Source: Hygrophila difformis | Lineage: Eukaryota > Streptophyta > Magnoliopsida > Lamiales > Acanthaceae | NCBI GenBank assembly: GCA_030278955.1 | Contig: JAOANR010000003.1 | Span: forward strand, 21,475,050 to 21,539,049 | Length of the DNA: 64,000 bases | Direction: 5' to 3' | Shown here: piece by piece, positions 33,434-43,691 of the stretch | How positions within the stretch are numbered: the stretch's first letter is position 1 | Layout of the letters: every line of letters begins with the position of its first letter | Notes under the pieces: generated by a model | What the model saw: only the letters and a program-made list of their open reading frames with translations | The model's database searches: none | What the model was told of the DNA's origin: nothing | Translations under genes and position numbers: made by a program

Positions 33434-34274
33434 GGTGGGCACGATTTGGTTATCCTGAGTTTTCAAGTATTTATATTTGTATTTGAACAGGACAAATACT
33501 TAGATGAAGTATTTGTATTTTGTAACCGGACCCCTCGGTTAACCGGGGGTTCGGTTTCGATTTGATTCAGCGGTTAAGCGATTCGGTTCGAATATTTCGT
33601 CTAAGCCTATTGAACCTCATAATCAAATCTTCATTTCTTAATTCTTAACATTTGTAGGTTTATTTTTGAGGTTATTACAGTACATACAATAAAAATATTA
33701 TATAAATATCGAATTCGGTTGTTCCTTTCAGCGTTATTAAAAATATATTAGTATATTAAAAAAATCTTAGTGTAGTGGTATTATCAAAATACATCACTAT
33801 ATTAGTATTATCGAATCTAGTGATACTTTTTAATATTATCAAAATACTTCACTATATGCAACGAATCTTAACATAGTGGTATATTTTAATAATGGGGTGT
33901 TTTTAAAGAAGAAATGTGAATATGGACTTATTATGGTGACATATTATGATAATTAGCTCTTTAGATTTTAATATTTATTTCATTATACATTTAAATAATT
34001 AAATAAATAGTGATATATATTATTCATATAATTATATACCATCAAATATCTATTATATATACAATATATATAATTTTTAAATATATAATCGGTTCGGTTC
34101 GGTTCGGTTAATCGGTGAAGAAATTTAAAGTATTTGTATTTGTATTTGAACCGGACGAATAGTGAAATATGATATTTGTATTTGCTCCGGGGTCCTCGAT
34201 TAACTGAATATTCGGTTCGATTTCGATTCGATTCAACGGTTCAACGAATCGATTCGAATATTTTGCCCACCCTA
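33434..34274. mobile_element. Non-autonomous hAT element with 8-bp TSD GCATCATG
   Basis: Left end GGTGGGCACGATTTGG and right end CGAATATTTTGCCCACCCTA are inverted repeats. The 8-bp repeat GCATCATG occurs at 33426-33433 and 34275-34282. Both ends carry subterminal GGTTCGGTT/AACCGAACC-rich stretches (for example CGGTTCGGTTCGGTTCGGTT near 34090). No transposase is encoded. Confidence 0.85.
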
Positions 34275-34543
34275 GCATCATGTTTGATGGGATGCCATTT
34301 CCTGAAGTGCCGTTGTTTAACACAGCTTTAGGCTTTAGCAAATAGCAGTAATTAAATTAAATCAATAGTCAGTCAGGACTTTGAATTTATGTTTTATGTT
34401 TTTTTTTGCAAATAATTTATGTTTTATGTTAATCTATATGTAGTATTTTTTGTTTTAAAAAAATTTATAGTACTCATCGAAATAACATGGGTCCCATTTT
34501 GATTATATCCAGTTGTTCCACTTTCAAATTGACACAGTCGTAT

Positions 34544-35347
34544 AATGTTTCAAGGGAAAAAAAGGCCAATTTAATCCTTTTTTTAAAAAAAAAAAACTAA
34601 ATCAGTTCTTTTTTTTATTTTTTGGTCCAATTCGGCCGCTACATATACTAATTACGTCCCAATAGGTCCTCCACCCACTAATTATGCCCTACATATTTTT
34701 GGCCAAATCAGTCCTTTTTTTTTCAAAAATCTAAATTGATCTGTTATTAATTTTTGTCCCTTTAATGCAGTCCAATGCACATTTTAAACCACTAATAACT
34801 CAAATTTGATATACGTAAAAATTCTACTATTTCGATATTTATAAAAATTTGAATTTTTACGTATAGGTCCGTAAATATATAGGTCCGTAAATATCGAAAT
34901 TTTAGAATTTTTATGTATATCAAATTTGAGTTATTAGTGATTTGAAATGTGCATTGGACTGCATGGAAGCGGGCTATTTACGGACCTAGATATACAAGTT
35001 AAAATAAGTCAAGTAGGATCTTGTTAGATTCTCTCGTCGTGTAGTTTATAAATATCGAAATTTTAGAATTTTTACGTATATCATATTTGAGTAATTAGTG
35101 GTTTGAAATGTACATTGGACTGGATGAAAGGGGGCAAAAATTAATAACATACCAATTTAGATTTTTGAAAAAAAATGACTGATTTGGCCAAAAATATATA
35201 ATTAAGGCATAATTAATGGGTGGATGGCCGATTGGGACGTAATTAGTATATGTAGTGAACCAATTTGGACAAAAACTAAAAAAATGACTGATTTGACTTT
35301 TTTTAAAAAAAAATGTACTATATTGGCCTTTTTTCCAATGTTTCAAG
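34544..35347. mobile_element. Foldback/MULE-like MITE 1, 11-bp TSD AATGTTTCAAG
   Basis: The element (34555-35336, 782 bp) has inverted repeats of about 300 bp starting GGAAAAAAAGGCCAATTTAA at the left and ending ATATTGGCCTTTTTTCC at the right. It is flanked by AATGTTTCAAG on both sides (34544-34554, 35337-35347); copy 1 of the direct repeat has the single empty site at about 30409. The inner part, with GTCCAATGCACATTTTAAA, resembles Stowaway interior sequence. No ORF. Confidence 0.9.
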
Positions 35348-35513
35348 CTAGAATTCAAATTTTACAAGAAATGTAGATAAATGATTTCATTTTAATTTAG
35401 TTTTTCTTTAAAAAAAAAGTAATTTAAAACCAAAAACCTCACTTAAAATCCAACACTCCAGCTCATTCTGGTTAAGTACTAATATACTATTACACTTTGA
35501 ATTCTAGGTATAC

Positions 35514-36597
35514 AAAAAAAATAGGAAAAAATGTCAAATATGTCCTTTTTCTTTTTCAAAAATTCAAATCAGTCATTTTTCTATTTTATTATCAAAACAG
35601 TCCATTACAAATGCTAATTATGTCCAAATCAGTCCTTTGTTCACTAATTATGCTCTAATTACCGACGTGGCAAGGGTTTAAATTTAAACCTGACACGTGG
35701 ACATAATATTAGTCCATTTTCTTTTATCTTTTGCCAATTCACTCCTAAATTTTTATTTTGTTCCATTTAGTCTTCTACCCAAATCAGTCATTTTTATATT
35801 AATTGACCTCCATACTTTCAAATTATTTTATTTCAGGCCACGAACCTTAAATTTTTTATTATTACTAATCCATTTATCAAATTAAATAAATGTCCAACAT
35901 ACTTCCGTAAATAAAATTAAACACCAAACCTCATGCATTGGGTTTTATTGTCCATGCTTCCTACATCCATAACCTTCCAAAAAGTAAAATTAAATCATTT
36001 ACACAAAAATTAAAATTAGATCATTTACTACGTTTTAAGGTAGGAAACAAAGTATGATTGTGTTAATTGTTGCTGAAGGAAACCAGAACCAATGAACCAT
36101 CGGTTACGGTCTGATGGTTAGAGAGAGTCCGTAAAATCCCGGATCTTGAAAAACCCGGTAACAAGGCAGTCAAACCTAATATATGAGGTTCGATGTTTAA
36201 TTTTATTTACGGAAGTATGTTGGCATTTATTTGATAAATGAATTAGTAGTAATAAAAAATTTAAGGTTTTGTGCCTGAAATGAAATAATTTGAAAGGTTG
36301 GAGACCAATTAATATAAAAATGACTGATTTGGATAGAGTACTAAATAGAACAAAACAAAAGTTTATGACTGAATTGGCAAAAGATAAAAGAAAAAGGCCT
36401 AATATTATGCGCACGTGTCAGGTTTAAATTTAAACCCTTGCCACGTCAGCAATTAGAGCATAATTAGTGAATAAGAGACTGATTTGGACATAATTAGCAT
36501 TTATAGCGGACTGTTTTGGTAATAAAATAGAAAAATGACTGATTTGAATTTTTGGAAAAGAAAAAGGACCTATTTGGCATTTTTTCCAAAAAAAATA
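35514..36597. mobile_element. Foldback/MULE-like element 2 carrying an exon-like fragment, 10-bp TSD
   Basis: The element (35524-36587) has inverted arms of about 400 bp starting GGAAAAAATGTCAAATATGT and ending TTTGGCATTTTTTCC. The flanks are AAAAAAAATA at 35514-35523 and 36588-36597. The centre (about 36030-36184) is unlike the arms and matches 62260-62107 in inverse orientation, reading like a protein exon. The paired open frames in the arms (35697-35885 plus and 36414-36118 minus) mirror each other because of the inverted repeat and are not genes. Tips resemble foldback 1, so both belong to one superfamily, probably Mutator-like. Confidence 0.85.
36030..36184 (+). pseudogene. Exon-like sequence captured in foldback element 2
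   Basis: About 150 bases align at roughly 80% with the minus strand of 62260-62107. Shared landmarks are TAAGGTAGGAAAC, TTGTTGCTGAAGGA, TGAACCATC, AAAATCCCGGA and AACAAGGCAGTC. In the other copy the segment is open and ends at a plausible splice donor. Here it has lost the frame. The parent gene is not identified. Confidence 0.6.
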
Positions 36598-36598
36598 C

Positions 36599-36761
36599 AA
36601 CAAAGTGAAATCTTGTTAGATTCGTCTCAACTTATAAAATTTTTAAATACTATCAAATTTTTAGGTTTTTTTATTTGTATCAAATTTGAATTATTAATAA
36701 TTTAAAATATACATTGATATACATGTAAATATGAAACATTACACTTAAAAAACGGAGGGAG
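36599..36761. mobile_element. Partial Stowaway MITE split by foldback element 2
   Basis: The right portion has AGTGAAATCTTGTTAGATTC and the Stowaway end AAAAAACGGAGGGAG followed by TA. The left portion is not clear but may be the degraded piece at about 35487-35513. The layout suggests that foldback 2 inserted into this MITE. Confidence 0.6.
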
Positions 36762-37070
36762 TAAAAATATTTATATACACCGTCAGAAATTAGTAAAATA
36801 CTATAAAAGCTTCTCAACTCAAATTCAATCTATATAGGAGTATTTTGTTTTTGGTGGGAAAAGAGAATGAAACATAGACTCACCCAGCCACAATAATTTT
36901 TTTTTTTTTTGATGAAAGCCACAATAAATTTTGAAATAAGGAAAACTATGAACCCACAAAAACAAATTCACTGGAGATCGATTAGCCTTCAAATTCTTGG
37001 CATAAAAAAGTATGGGATGCCACATCCCACATGGCATTTTTATTATTTCCCCAACACTGAATTCAATAAT

Positions 37071-37109
37071 TGTTGTATATATTATGACTTTTAGCTTATT
37101 ATTAATGTG

Positions 37110-37142
<33 letters not shown>

Positions 37143-37371
37143 CTCCGCAAATGTGTTTTACACAAAGCAAATAGAAGAAGAAGAAGAAAGAAAGGAAATA
37201 AAGAAAGGGGTGAGAGACGCAATAATGGACAACGAGATATAGTGTAGTGTCTATATTATTGATGGTGGATAGGTACAATATTTATAGGCAATTGAAAGCC
37301 TATTGCCGACACACTAGTTAGGTGTAAGTGTAAATACATGAGACATTCACATTTAATGTATATATATAATA
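37071..37371 (-). repeat. 3' LTR of the Copia element
   Basis: Plus-strand ends are TGTTGTATATATTATG and TATATATATAATA. A (TA)n run at about 37108-37142 is longer than in the 5' LTR. The purine-rich AAGAGGGAG (minus strand, about 37372-37383) next to it is the polypurine tract. Confidence 0.9.
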
Positions 37372-37743
37372 CTCCCTCTTGAATGTCTAATATACAAAAA
37401 TATGCCTCGTTAAAACCTTATTAGGAAAAAAACTCTGTGGGAAAAAAAATCCAGGTTAGGAAAAAGAGTAAATGATTCTTGTATATTTACTTCTCCCCCT
37501 GATTGAAGCATCAGTTGAGATTATTTAGTTGACGCATCCCGATACTTTTCACTAACTTCTCGAATGCTGCTGTTGGTAGTGCCTTGGTAAACAAATCTGC
37601 AAGATTATCAGCTGAACGGATTTGTTGCACATCTATTTCACCATTTTTTTTGTAGATCACGAGTGTAGAAATTTTTTGGTGAAATGTGTTTCGTTCTATC
37701 TCCTTTAATATATCCTCCCTTCAACTGTGCTATACAGGCTGCA

Positions 37744-38183
37744 TTATCTTCGTATAAAATTGTTGGGGGTATTTTTTTCTTCAGTAGCTATGCCACAATT
37801 TTTTAATATATGGTGTATCAAAGATCGCAACCATACACATTCTCGACTTGCTTCATGGATTGCTAAAATTTCAGCATGATTTGATGAAGTAGCAGTCAAT
37901 GCTTCATTGATCTCCATGAAATTGCAGTACCACAACATGTAAAAACATAGCCAGTTTGAGATTTGGCTTTATGTGGATCTGATAAATATCCGGCATCAGC
38001 AAAACCGATTATTTCATGTCGAGAATCATTTGGGTAAAATAACCCAAGATCAATATTTCCTTGGAGATAGCAAAATATATGTTTAATTCCATTCCAATGT
38101 CGTCTTGTAGGGGATGAACTGAATCTCGATAATAAATTTACTGCAAATGATATATCTGGTCTAGTGCAGTTTGCAAGATACAT
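37744..38183 (-). pseudogene. Copia RNase H region (broken)
   Basis: Frames 38183-37896 and 37938-37744 encode YLANCTRPDISFAVNLLSRF, HWNGIKHIFCYLQGNIDLGL, GFADAGYLSDPHKAKSQTGY and, after a frameshift, SSNHAEILAIHEASRECVWL, the standard C-terminal blocks of Copia RT-RNase H. The catalytic Asp of FADA and the Glu of AEI(L)A are visible. The Asp-containing end block follows in fragmented form towards 37400. Confidence 0.8.
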
Positions 38184-38412
38184 TAAAGCACCTATGGCAC
38201 TTAAATATGGGACCTCTGGTCCAAGAATTTATTCACCTTCCTCTTGTGGTCTAAACGGATCCTTTTTTATATCAAGTGACCTTACGACCATTGGAGTACT
38301 CAATGGATGTGCTTTATCCATATAAAATCGCTTTAATACTCTCTGGGTATAAGTTGTTTGATGGATAAAAGTTCCATTATTTAAATATTCAATTTGCAGA
38401 CCAAGACATGAT

Positions 38413-39572
38413 TTGGTTTTACAAAAATCTTTGATTTCAAACTCCTTTTTTCAAGTATTCAACAGCCTTTTGGAGCTTCTCCGGAGTTCCAATCAAGTTG
38501 AGATCAACAACATAAACTGCAATGATTACAAATTCTTGTCCATTTTTCTTAATGAAAATACATGGACAGATTGGGTCATTTGTTTAACCTTCTTGTACCA
38601 AAGACTCACTGAGTCGGTTATACCACATTCACCCGGATTGTTTCAATCCATATAAGGATTTTTGTAATTTGATGGAATACATATGTTTAGGATTTGATTT
38701 ATATGTCTCTGACATTTCTAATCCCCTGGGATCTTCATATAGATATCCGTATCTAAATTTCCATATAGATACGCAGTAATAACATCCATCAATCTCATTT
38801 CAAGATTTTGATGAACCGCTAAACTGATAAGATATCTAAATGTTATTCCATCCATTACGGGGGAATATGTTTCATCATAATCAAATCCGGGTCTCTGTGA
38901 GAACCCTTGGGCGACTAGTCTTGCTTTGTATCTGACAATTTCATTTTTGTCATTTCTTTTTCTTACAAAAACCCATATGTATCCGATTGGCTTTATATTT
39001 TCTGATTTTTTTACAATCGGTCCAAACACATTTCGTCTAGCCAGTGAATTCAATTCATATTGGATTGCATCTTTCCATTTTGGCCAATCTTTTCTTTTCC
39101 GACATTCATCAACCGAATCTGGTTCATGATCATCGTCATCATTTATGATGTCAAGTGCCATGTGGTACGAGAATACATTATCTATGATAATTGCATCTCG
39201 ATTCCAAACATTTCTGCTTGTAACAAAATTGATTGATATTTCATTATTTTCAATTTCCTGTTCCTCTGGAACTGCAAGTTCCTGCTCCCCTGGAGCTGTT
39301 TGCTCTTCAAGAGCTTCTTTTTCCTCTGGAATATTTTCTGTAATTTTGTCACTTTCAATTATTTGTGATCCTCTTTTCTTTCGAGGATTTTTATCTTTGG
39401 AACCTGGTGGTCTACCACGCTTCAAGCGTGCAGTGGATTCATCTTTGGCACTTGTAATTGGTCCCTCTGGGACATTAATTTTGATTGGAACATTTGTTGC
39501 CGGTATAAGAGATTTTGTTACTCTTTTAGAGTCGCATAATGCGTCTGGCAATTGATTTGCAATATTCTGCAA
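38413..39572 (-). pseudogene. Copia reverse transcriptase (active site altered)
   Basis: The frame 39572-38718 carries a variable acidic linker and then the RT start WKDAIQYELNSLARRNVFGP, YKARLVAQGFSQRPGFDYDE, TYSPVMDGITFRYLISLA and MDVITAYLYGNLDTDIYMKI. The next part (38717-38413) is in shifted frames. There the catalytic motif, normally YVDD, reads YVVD in the context AVYVVDLNLIGTPEKLQKA at about 38514-38503: one catalytic Asp codon is GTT instead of GAT. The RT would be inactive even without the frame breaks. Confidence 0.85.
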
Positions 39573-39618
39573 ATGTACAATTCTTTGTACTTCTAGTTCA
39601 CAATCATTTGTACGGGGA

Positions 39619-40275
39619 TTAAAAGAAATCTAACGGTGTTTTCCAGTTGATCTCTTTTTCTTTCTTTGGTTGATTTCTGTCTCCCCCTAATGTCGGGAAA
39701 TGAGATTCGTCAAAATGACAATCTTTGAATTTCGCAGTAAATAAATCACCAGTTAATGGTTCAAGATATCGAATAATCGATGGTGATTCATACCCGATAT
39801 ATATTCCCAATCTACGTTGGAGACCCATCTTTGTGCGCTGAGGTGGTGCAATCGGGACATATACTGCGCAACCAAATATTCTGAGATGGGATATATTGGG
39901 TTCATGCCAAAATGTTAATTGTATAGGGGAGTATTCATGATAATGTGTCGGCCTTAACCGCACCAATTTTGCTGCATGTAATATTGCATGCCCTCAAGCT
40001 ATCAATGGCAATCCAGATCTCATTAATAATGGTCCGGCGATTAATTGTAAACGCTTTATAAGCAATTCAGCAAGTCCATTCGGTGTATGGACATGAGCAA
40101 CATGATGCTCAACTGTTATGCCAATTAACATGCAGTATTCATCAAACCTCTGGGATGAATATTCACCAGCATTATCCAATCGGATATTTTTTATTGTATA
40201 ATCAGGGAACTGTGCTCGTAATTTAATAATTTGAGCAAGTAACTTTGCAAACGCATGGTTGTGAGATGATAGCAA
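39619..40275 (-). pseudogene. Copia integrase, C-terminal half
   Basis: Frames 40275-39994 and 39966-39619 show IKNIRLDNAGEYSSQRFDEY (catalytic Asp of LDNAGE), VEHHVAHVHTPNGLAE (catalytic Glu in the N-G-L-A-E block), and ISHLRIFGCAVYVPI with KMGLQRRLGIYIGYESPSI, the conserved Copia GKG-like segment. The two frames are separated by a break near 39990 and from the N-terminal half by one at 40280. Confidence 0.8.
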
Positions 40276-40290
40276 TGTTACATTGGACCA

Positions 40291-41112
40291 TCATGTTGAT
40301 GCATCAATTAGCACCATAAAATATTTAAATGGTCCACATGGTGGATCTATAGGTCCACATATATCACCCTGAATTCTTTCAAGAAAACTAGGGCTTTCAG
40401 TTCCCACTTTTGTTGGTGAATGTTTGGAAATCAATTTTCCTTGGGAGCAAGCAATACATATATAATCATTATGTTGCAGCAATTTTTGTCCCTTTAATGA
40501 GTGGCCATGACTATTTGTAATAATTCGCCTCATCATTGTAGAGCCGGGATGGCCTAGGCGATCATGCCATATCATATATTCATCAGTAAGCCTATGGCTT
40601 CCAATAGACCTCTGGCCTATTTTGGGATGATATTCATTAGTGGGCCTCTGGCCATCAATAAACCTCTGGTTTATTTGGGGAATATTAGACATGTGGTCTA
40701 AGTGATAATTTTCAATTGTATTTATCTTTGAAAAATACAATCCAGAAGACAGAGCTGGTAATTTTTCCAATACATATTTCTTACCATGAGTGGTATTTGT
40801 AATTAATAAATATTCGACATTCTCTGAAGTCGATGTCTCGAGATGATACCCATTTTCTCGGATATCTTTATAACTTAATAAATTTCTTTGAGACTTGGGA
40901 GATAGGAGTGCATTTTTCACAATTAATTTTGTTCCCTCTGGGAAAATAATGTTGGCTGTGCCAATTCCTTGTATAATATTTGCACTACCACATATTGTGT
41001 TTATGCTTGTATCTCTCATTTTTAAATTGGAAAAATATCTTATGTCTTTTAGTATCGTGTGCGTTGAAGCACTATCAATAAGACATATATTATCACTTTT
41101 ATAATTCCCCAT
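40291..41112 (-). pseudogene. Copia protease, GAG-pre-integrase and integrase N-terminal part
   Basis: From the ATG at 41112 the frame encodes ICLIDSASTHTILKDIRYFS. This holds the Copia protease active site in the D-S-A-S form common in this lineage, followed by SPKSQRNLLSYKDIRENGYH. The GAG-pre-integrase and zinc-binding part comes next (MIWHDRLGHPGSTMMRRII, CIACSQGKL), then the integrase core start (ERIQGDICGPIDPPCGPFKY, FMVLIDAST with a catalytic Asp). The frame is open from 41262, but the stretch before 41112 is hydrophobic and low in complexity and looks like a non-coding spacer ending in TTTTAATTACAG. Confidence 0.85.
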
Positions 41113-41385
41113 TTTGCTGTAATTAAAACAAGATATAATTAATATTAAAACAAGATTTAACATAAGTGAAATATTATAATACAGAGACAATAATATAGCA
41201 CACATACAAAAGTAAAGACAGATATAGAAGTTCAAAGCGTAATAAAAACAACAGTACAACAAAACAAATAAACTAAATTATTATATAAATCAACAACTTG
41301 AAATTCTGGGATATTGAGCATATTCTCCTCAGAATTCATTCTGTCAACATGGTTTGTTTCAACCACCCTTTTTTCCTTTATCCCT

Positions 41386-42255
41386 CTAGGAATCTTGATA
41401 AAGTTTCACCCAATGATCTCTGGTACGACAATTTTTGTACCAGTGCCCTTTTAGGCCGCATTTTGCTTCTTCATAATTCTGTTTTTGGACATCACCTCTG
41501 GTGTTGCCCTGATTCTGATTACGCGTGTCTGTCGTGGGCTTAACGTAAACATTATTGTGGAAATGATTTTTCCCACGGCCTCGGTTATACCCACGACCAC
41601 GAGGTCTCTGACCCCGGCCATGACTACGACCACGACCACGGCTGGAAGATTCAGTCACATGTGCCTCTGGCAATGGACTACTGCCAATTGGTCTCATTTC
41701 ATGATTTTTTAATAATAAATCATTATTCTTTTCAGCCAATAACAAAAACGTAATCAGATCAGAATTTTCAGTGAAACCCTGTGCTCGGTATTGTTACTGT
41801 AACACCGAATTGGAGGGGTGGAATGTAGAGAATGTCTTCTCTAGCATTTGTTTATCAGTAATTGTCTCACCACACGGTCTTAATTGTGATACGATATTAA
41901 ACAGCGCAGAATTGTAATCATTTACTGATTTAAAATCCTAGAATCGTAAGTGTGACCAGTCATACTGGGCTCGAGGGAAATTTATTGATCATAAATGATC
42001 ATATCTTTTTTCTAAATTCTCCCAGAGTTCATTTGGGTCTTTGACCGTTAAATAATGTGTTTTCAATCCCTCATCAAGATGATGGCAGATGAAAATCATA
42101 GCCTTCGCACGGTCTTGGCTTGAAGCCTGATCTTTTTCAATTATTTTTTCAAGACCCATTGATTCCAACTGGATTTCAACATCCATTTTCCAAGATAGAT
42201 AATTATCTCCAGATACCATCAGTGGTCTTAAATCCTGCTTTGTCAAGTTAGCCAT
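41386..42255 (-). pseudogene. Copia gag (left arm), zinc knuckle damaged
   Basis: The frame from ATG 42255 begins MANLTKQDLRPLMVSGDNYL and runs to a TGA at 41989-41991 after KRYDHL. The rest of gag (LLLAEKNNDLLLKNHEMRPI, an Arg/Gly-rich RGRGRSHGRGQRPRGRGYNR stretch) is readable in 41745-41386. The CCHC knuckle, present as CDRCGLKGHWYKNC in the right-arm copy, reads CGLKGHWYKNC here: nine bases including a Cys codon are missing. Gag coats the element RNA in virus-like particles. Confidence 0.85.
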
Positions 42256-42338
42256 AATAGAATTATTGAAATACAAAGATTAAATATTACCTCAAAAAAA
42301 TTCCGACAGAGCTCCGTTCGTGGCTCGTGCTGATAACG

Positions 42339-42623
42339 TGTTGTATATATTATGACTTTTAGCTTATTATTAATGTGTATATAAATATATATATATATAT
42401 ATCTGCAAATGTGTTTTACACAAAGCAAATAGAAGAAGAAAGAAAGGAAATAAAGAAAGGGGTGAGAGACGCAATAATGGACAAAGAGATATAGTGTAAT
42501 GTCTATATTATTGATGGTGGATAGGTACAATATTTATGGGCAATTGAAAGCCTATTGCCGACACACTAGTTAGGTGTAAGTATAAATGCATGAGACATTC
42601 ACATTTAATGTATATATATAATA
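42339..42623 (-). repeat. 5' LTR of the Copia element
   Basis: The LTR is 285 bp. A TATA-like CCATAAATA lies at 42539-42531 on the minus strand. It is followed (minus strand) by CGTTATCAGCACGAGCC, a primer-binding-site-like sequence typical of plant Copia elements. The same LTR recurs in inverted orientation at 45857-46138. Confidence 0.9.
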
Positions 42624-42706
42624 ATAATGTTATTATTGGATAAGTTTTGGTATCCCTTCAAATACATTGAAATTTTTTTGCGAGACTCAAATACATTGAA
42701 ATTAAA

Positions 42707-42707
<1 letters not shown>

Positions 42708-42760
<53 letters not shown>

Positions 42761-43024
42761 TACTTCCTCCGTCTCACTATTTTTATTACGGACTCACCCA
42801 GCACGTATGCCGATACATATTTTTAACGGTTAATAACTTAAATTGTGTACAACGAAAAGTTATAAAAAAGTTAATTGTCTAAAACTACAAGATTAGACGA
42901 ATCTAACAATATCTCACTTGACTATGTTTTTTCTTACATAACTATAATAAAAATTCGAATCAAAGTTAAACAGTGAATAGTGCCAAAAAAATCATCCGTA
43001 AACAAAAATACCGAGATGGAGGTA

Positions 43025-43077
<53 letters not shown>
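42708..43077. mobile_element. Stowaway MITE embedded in an (ATT)n microsatellite (left arm)
   Basis: The MITE occupies 42763-43022 (CTTCCTCCGTCTCACTATTT ... ATACCGAGATGGAGG) with TA on both sides. An ATT repeat abuts each end (about 42708-42759 and 43025-43077), so the MITE probably inserted within the microsatellite. The inverted counterpart lies at 45454-45711. Confidence 0.85.
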
Positions 43078-43149
43078 CAAATAATGTTGTAATGTCCTGA
43101 TTTATCGAATTCTACAAAAATAGAAAAAGAGAAAAACCAAATTTTACCT

Positions 43150-43305
43150 CTTGTCTTCAAATCTGCAGGTTTGCAGCACCCACAGTCGCAGACTCGAAGG
43201 CATGGCCCTGGGCTGTGGCCGATCGTTGCAATGATAGTATTGTTGGCAAGTGGAGTGACGGTTCGTGTCTCAACCGGGGCTAACTTACTAGACGAGCCAC
43301 AGTAA
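43150..43305 (-). pseudogene. Possible exon remnant next to the Tourist-like MITE (left arm)
   Basis: The minus strand reads without stops through CGSSSKLAPVETRTVTPLAN and GPCLRVCDCGCCKPADLKT, then meets AGAGGTAAAATTTGG, a plausible splice donor. The right arm carries the same segment (45171-45330). The Cys-rich pattern is not one I recognise. The upstream sequence across the MITE (EPDMVSPMVKLRLGKILTHG in the corresponding strand) may belong to the same former gene, split by the MITE. Confidence 0.3.
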
Positions 43306-43691
43306 GGGTTTGTTCTGCACGCAGAGCTGTAGCTGTGAGTTGGAGCTGTAGGGAGCTGAAGCTGTAGGGAGCTGTATGAACTATAGCTGTCGGTTTTATT
43401 TAAGTGTTCTGTACAACTAGCTGTAGCTGTAAAAAAAATGTATGAAATGACATAAAAGGACAAACATTTATGTAGACTATTGGGTAGTGAGTTGGTTATT
43501 GGGATAAAATTGTAATTGTTCAACAATAAGCTAGGAGCTTATTTTTTAAAGCTACTACAAGTAGCTTCTAAAAAGAAGCTTCCAAAAGCTCTCATAAGCT
43601 CCTAAAAGCTAGTGTGCAGAACGGGGCTTTTGTTTTAAAATAAAAGCTAAAGCTACCAAAAGCTCCCAAAAGCTGTGTGCAGAACAGACCC
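43306..43691. mobile_element. Tourist-like MITE (PIF/Harbinger), TSD TAA/TTA (left arm)
   Basis: Ends GGGTTTGTTCTGCAC and GTGCAGAACAGACCC form inverted repeats flanked by TAA on both sides (43303-43305 and 43692-43694). The interior is full of AGCT-rich AAGCTCC/GGAGCTT motifs and has no ORF. It is 386 bp and is mirrored at 44782-45167. Confidence 0.85.

Larger units (their letters stand above)
32452..36985. repeat. Direct repeat copy 2, expanded by nested insertions
   Basis: Blocks homologous to 30068-30760 occur in order at about 32452-32560, 33290-33425, 34283-34543, 35337-35490 and 36765-36985. Between them lie two Stowaway MITEs, a hAT element and two foldback elements, all absent from copy 1. 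The left block sits about 300 bases upstream of the serine-rich start codon. The duplication is old, judged from frequent substitutions and small indels. Confidence 0.75.
37071..42623 (-). mobile_element. Complete Ty1/Copia LTR retrotransposon, TSD ATAAT
   Basis: LTRs at 37071-37371 (3') and 42339-42623 (5') are flanked by ATAAT at 37066-37070 and 42624-42628. On the minus strand the order is gag, protease, integrase, RT, RNase H, the Copia order. The two LTRs differ at about half a dozen positions plus (TA)n and GAA-repeat length. Stops, frameshifts and an RT active-site change make the copy defective. Its 5' 1.85 kb is inverted and duplicated at 45857-47705. Confidence 0.95.

Noticed and set aside
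35697..36414. Two similar membrane-like ORFs (35697-35885 plus, 36414-36118 minus)
   Set aside because: They are the same sequence read from the two inverted arms of foldback element 2. The hydrophobic composition comes from T-rich DNA.
30068..36985. Direct repeats around the serine-rich gene as LTRs of a gene-capturing retrotransposon
   Set aside because: No TG...CA ends, primer binding site, polypurine tract or TSD could be seen, so an ordinary segmental duplication is the simpler reading.
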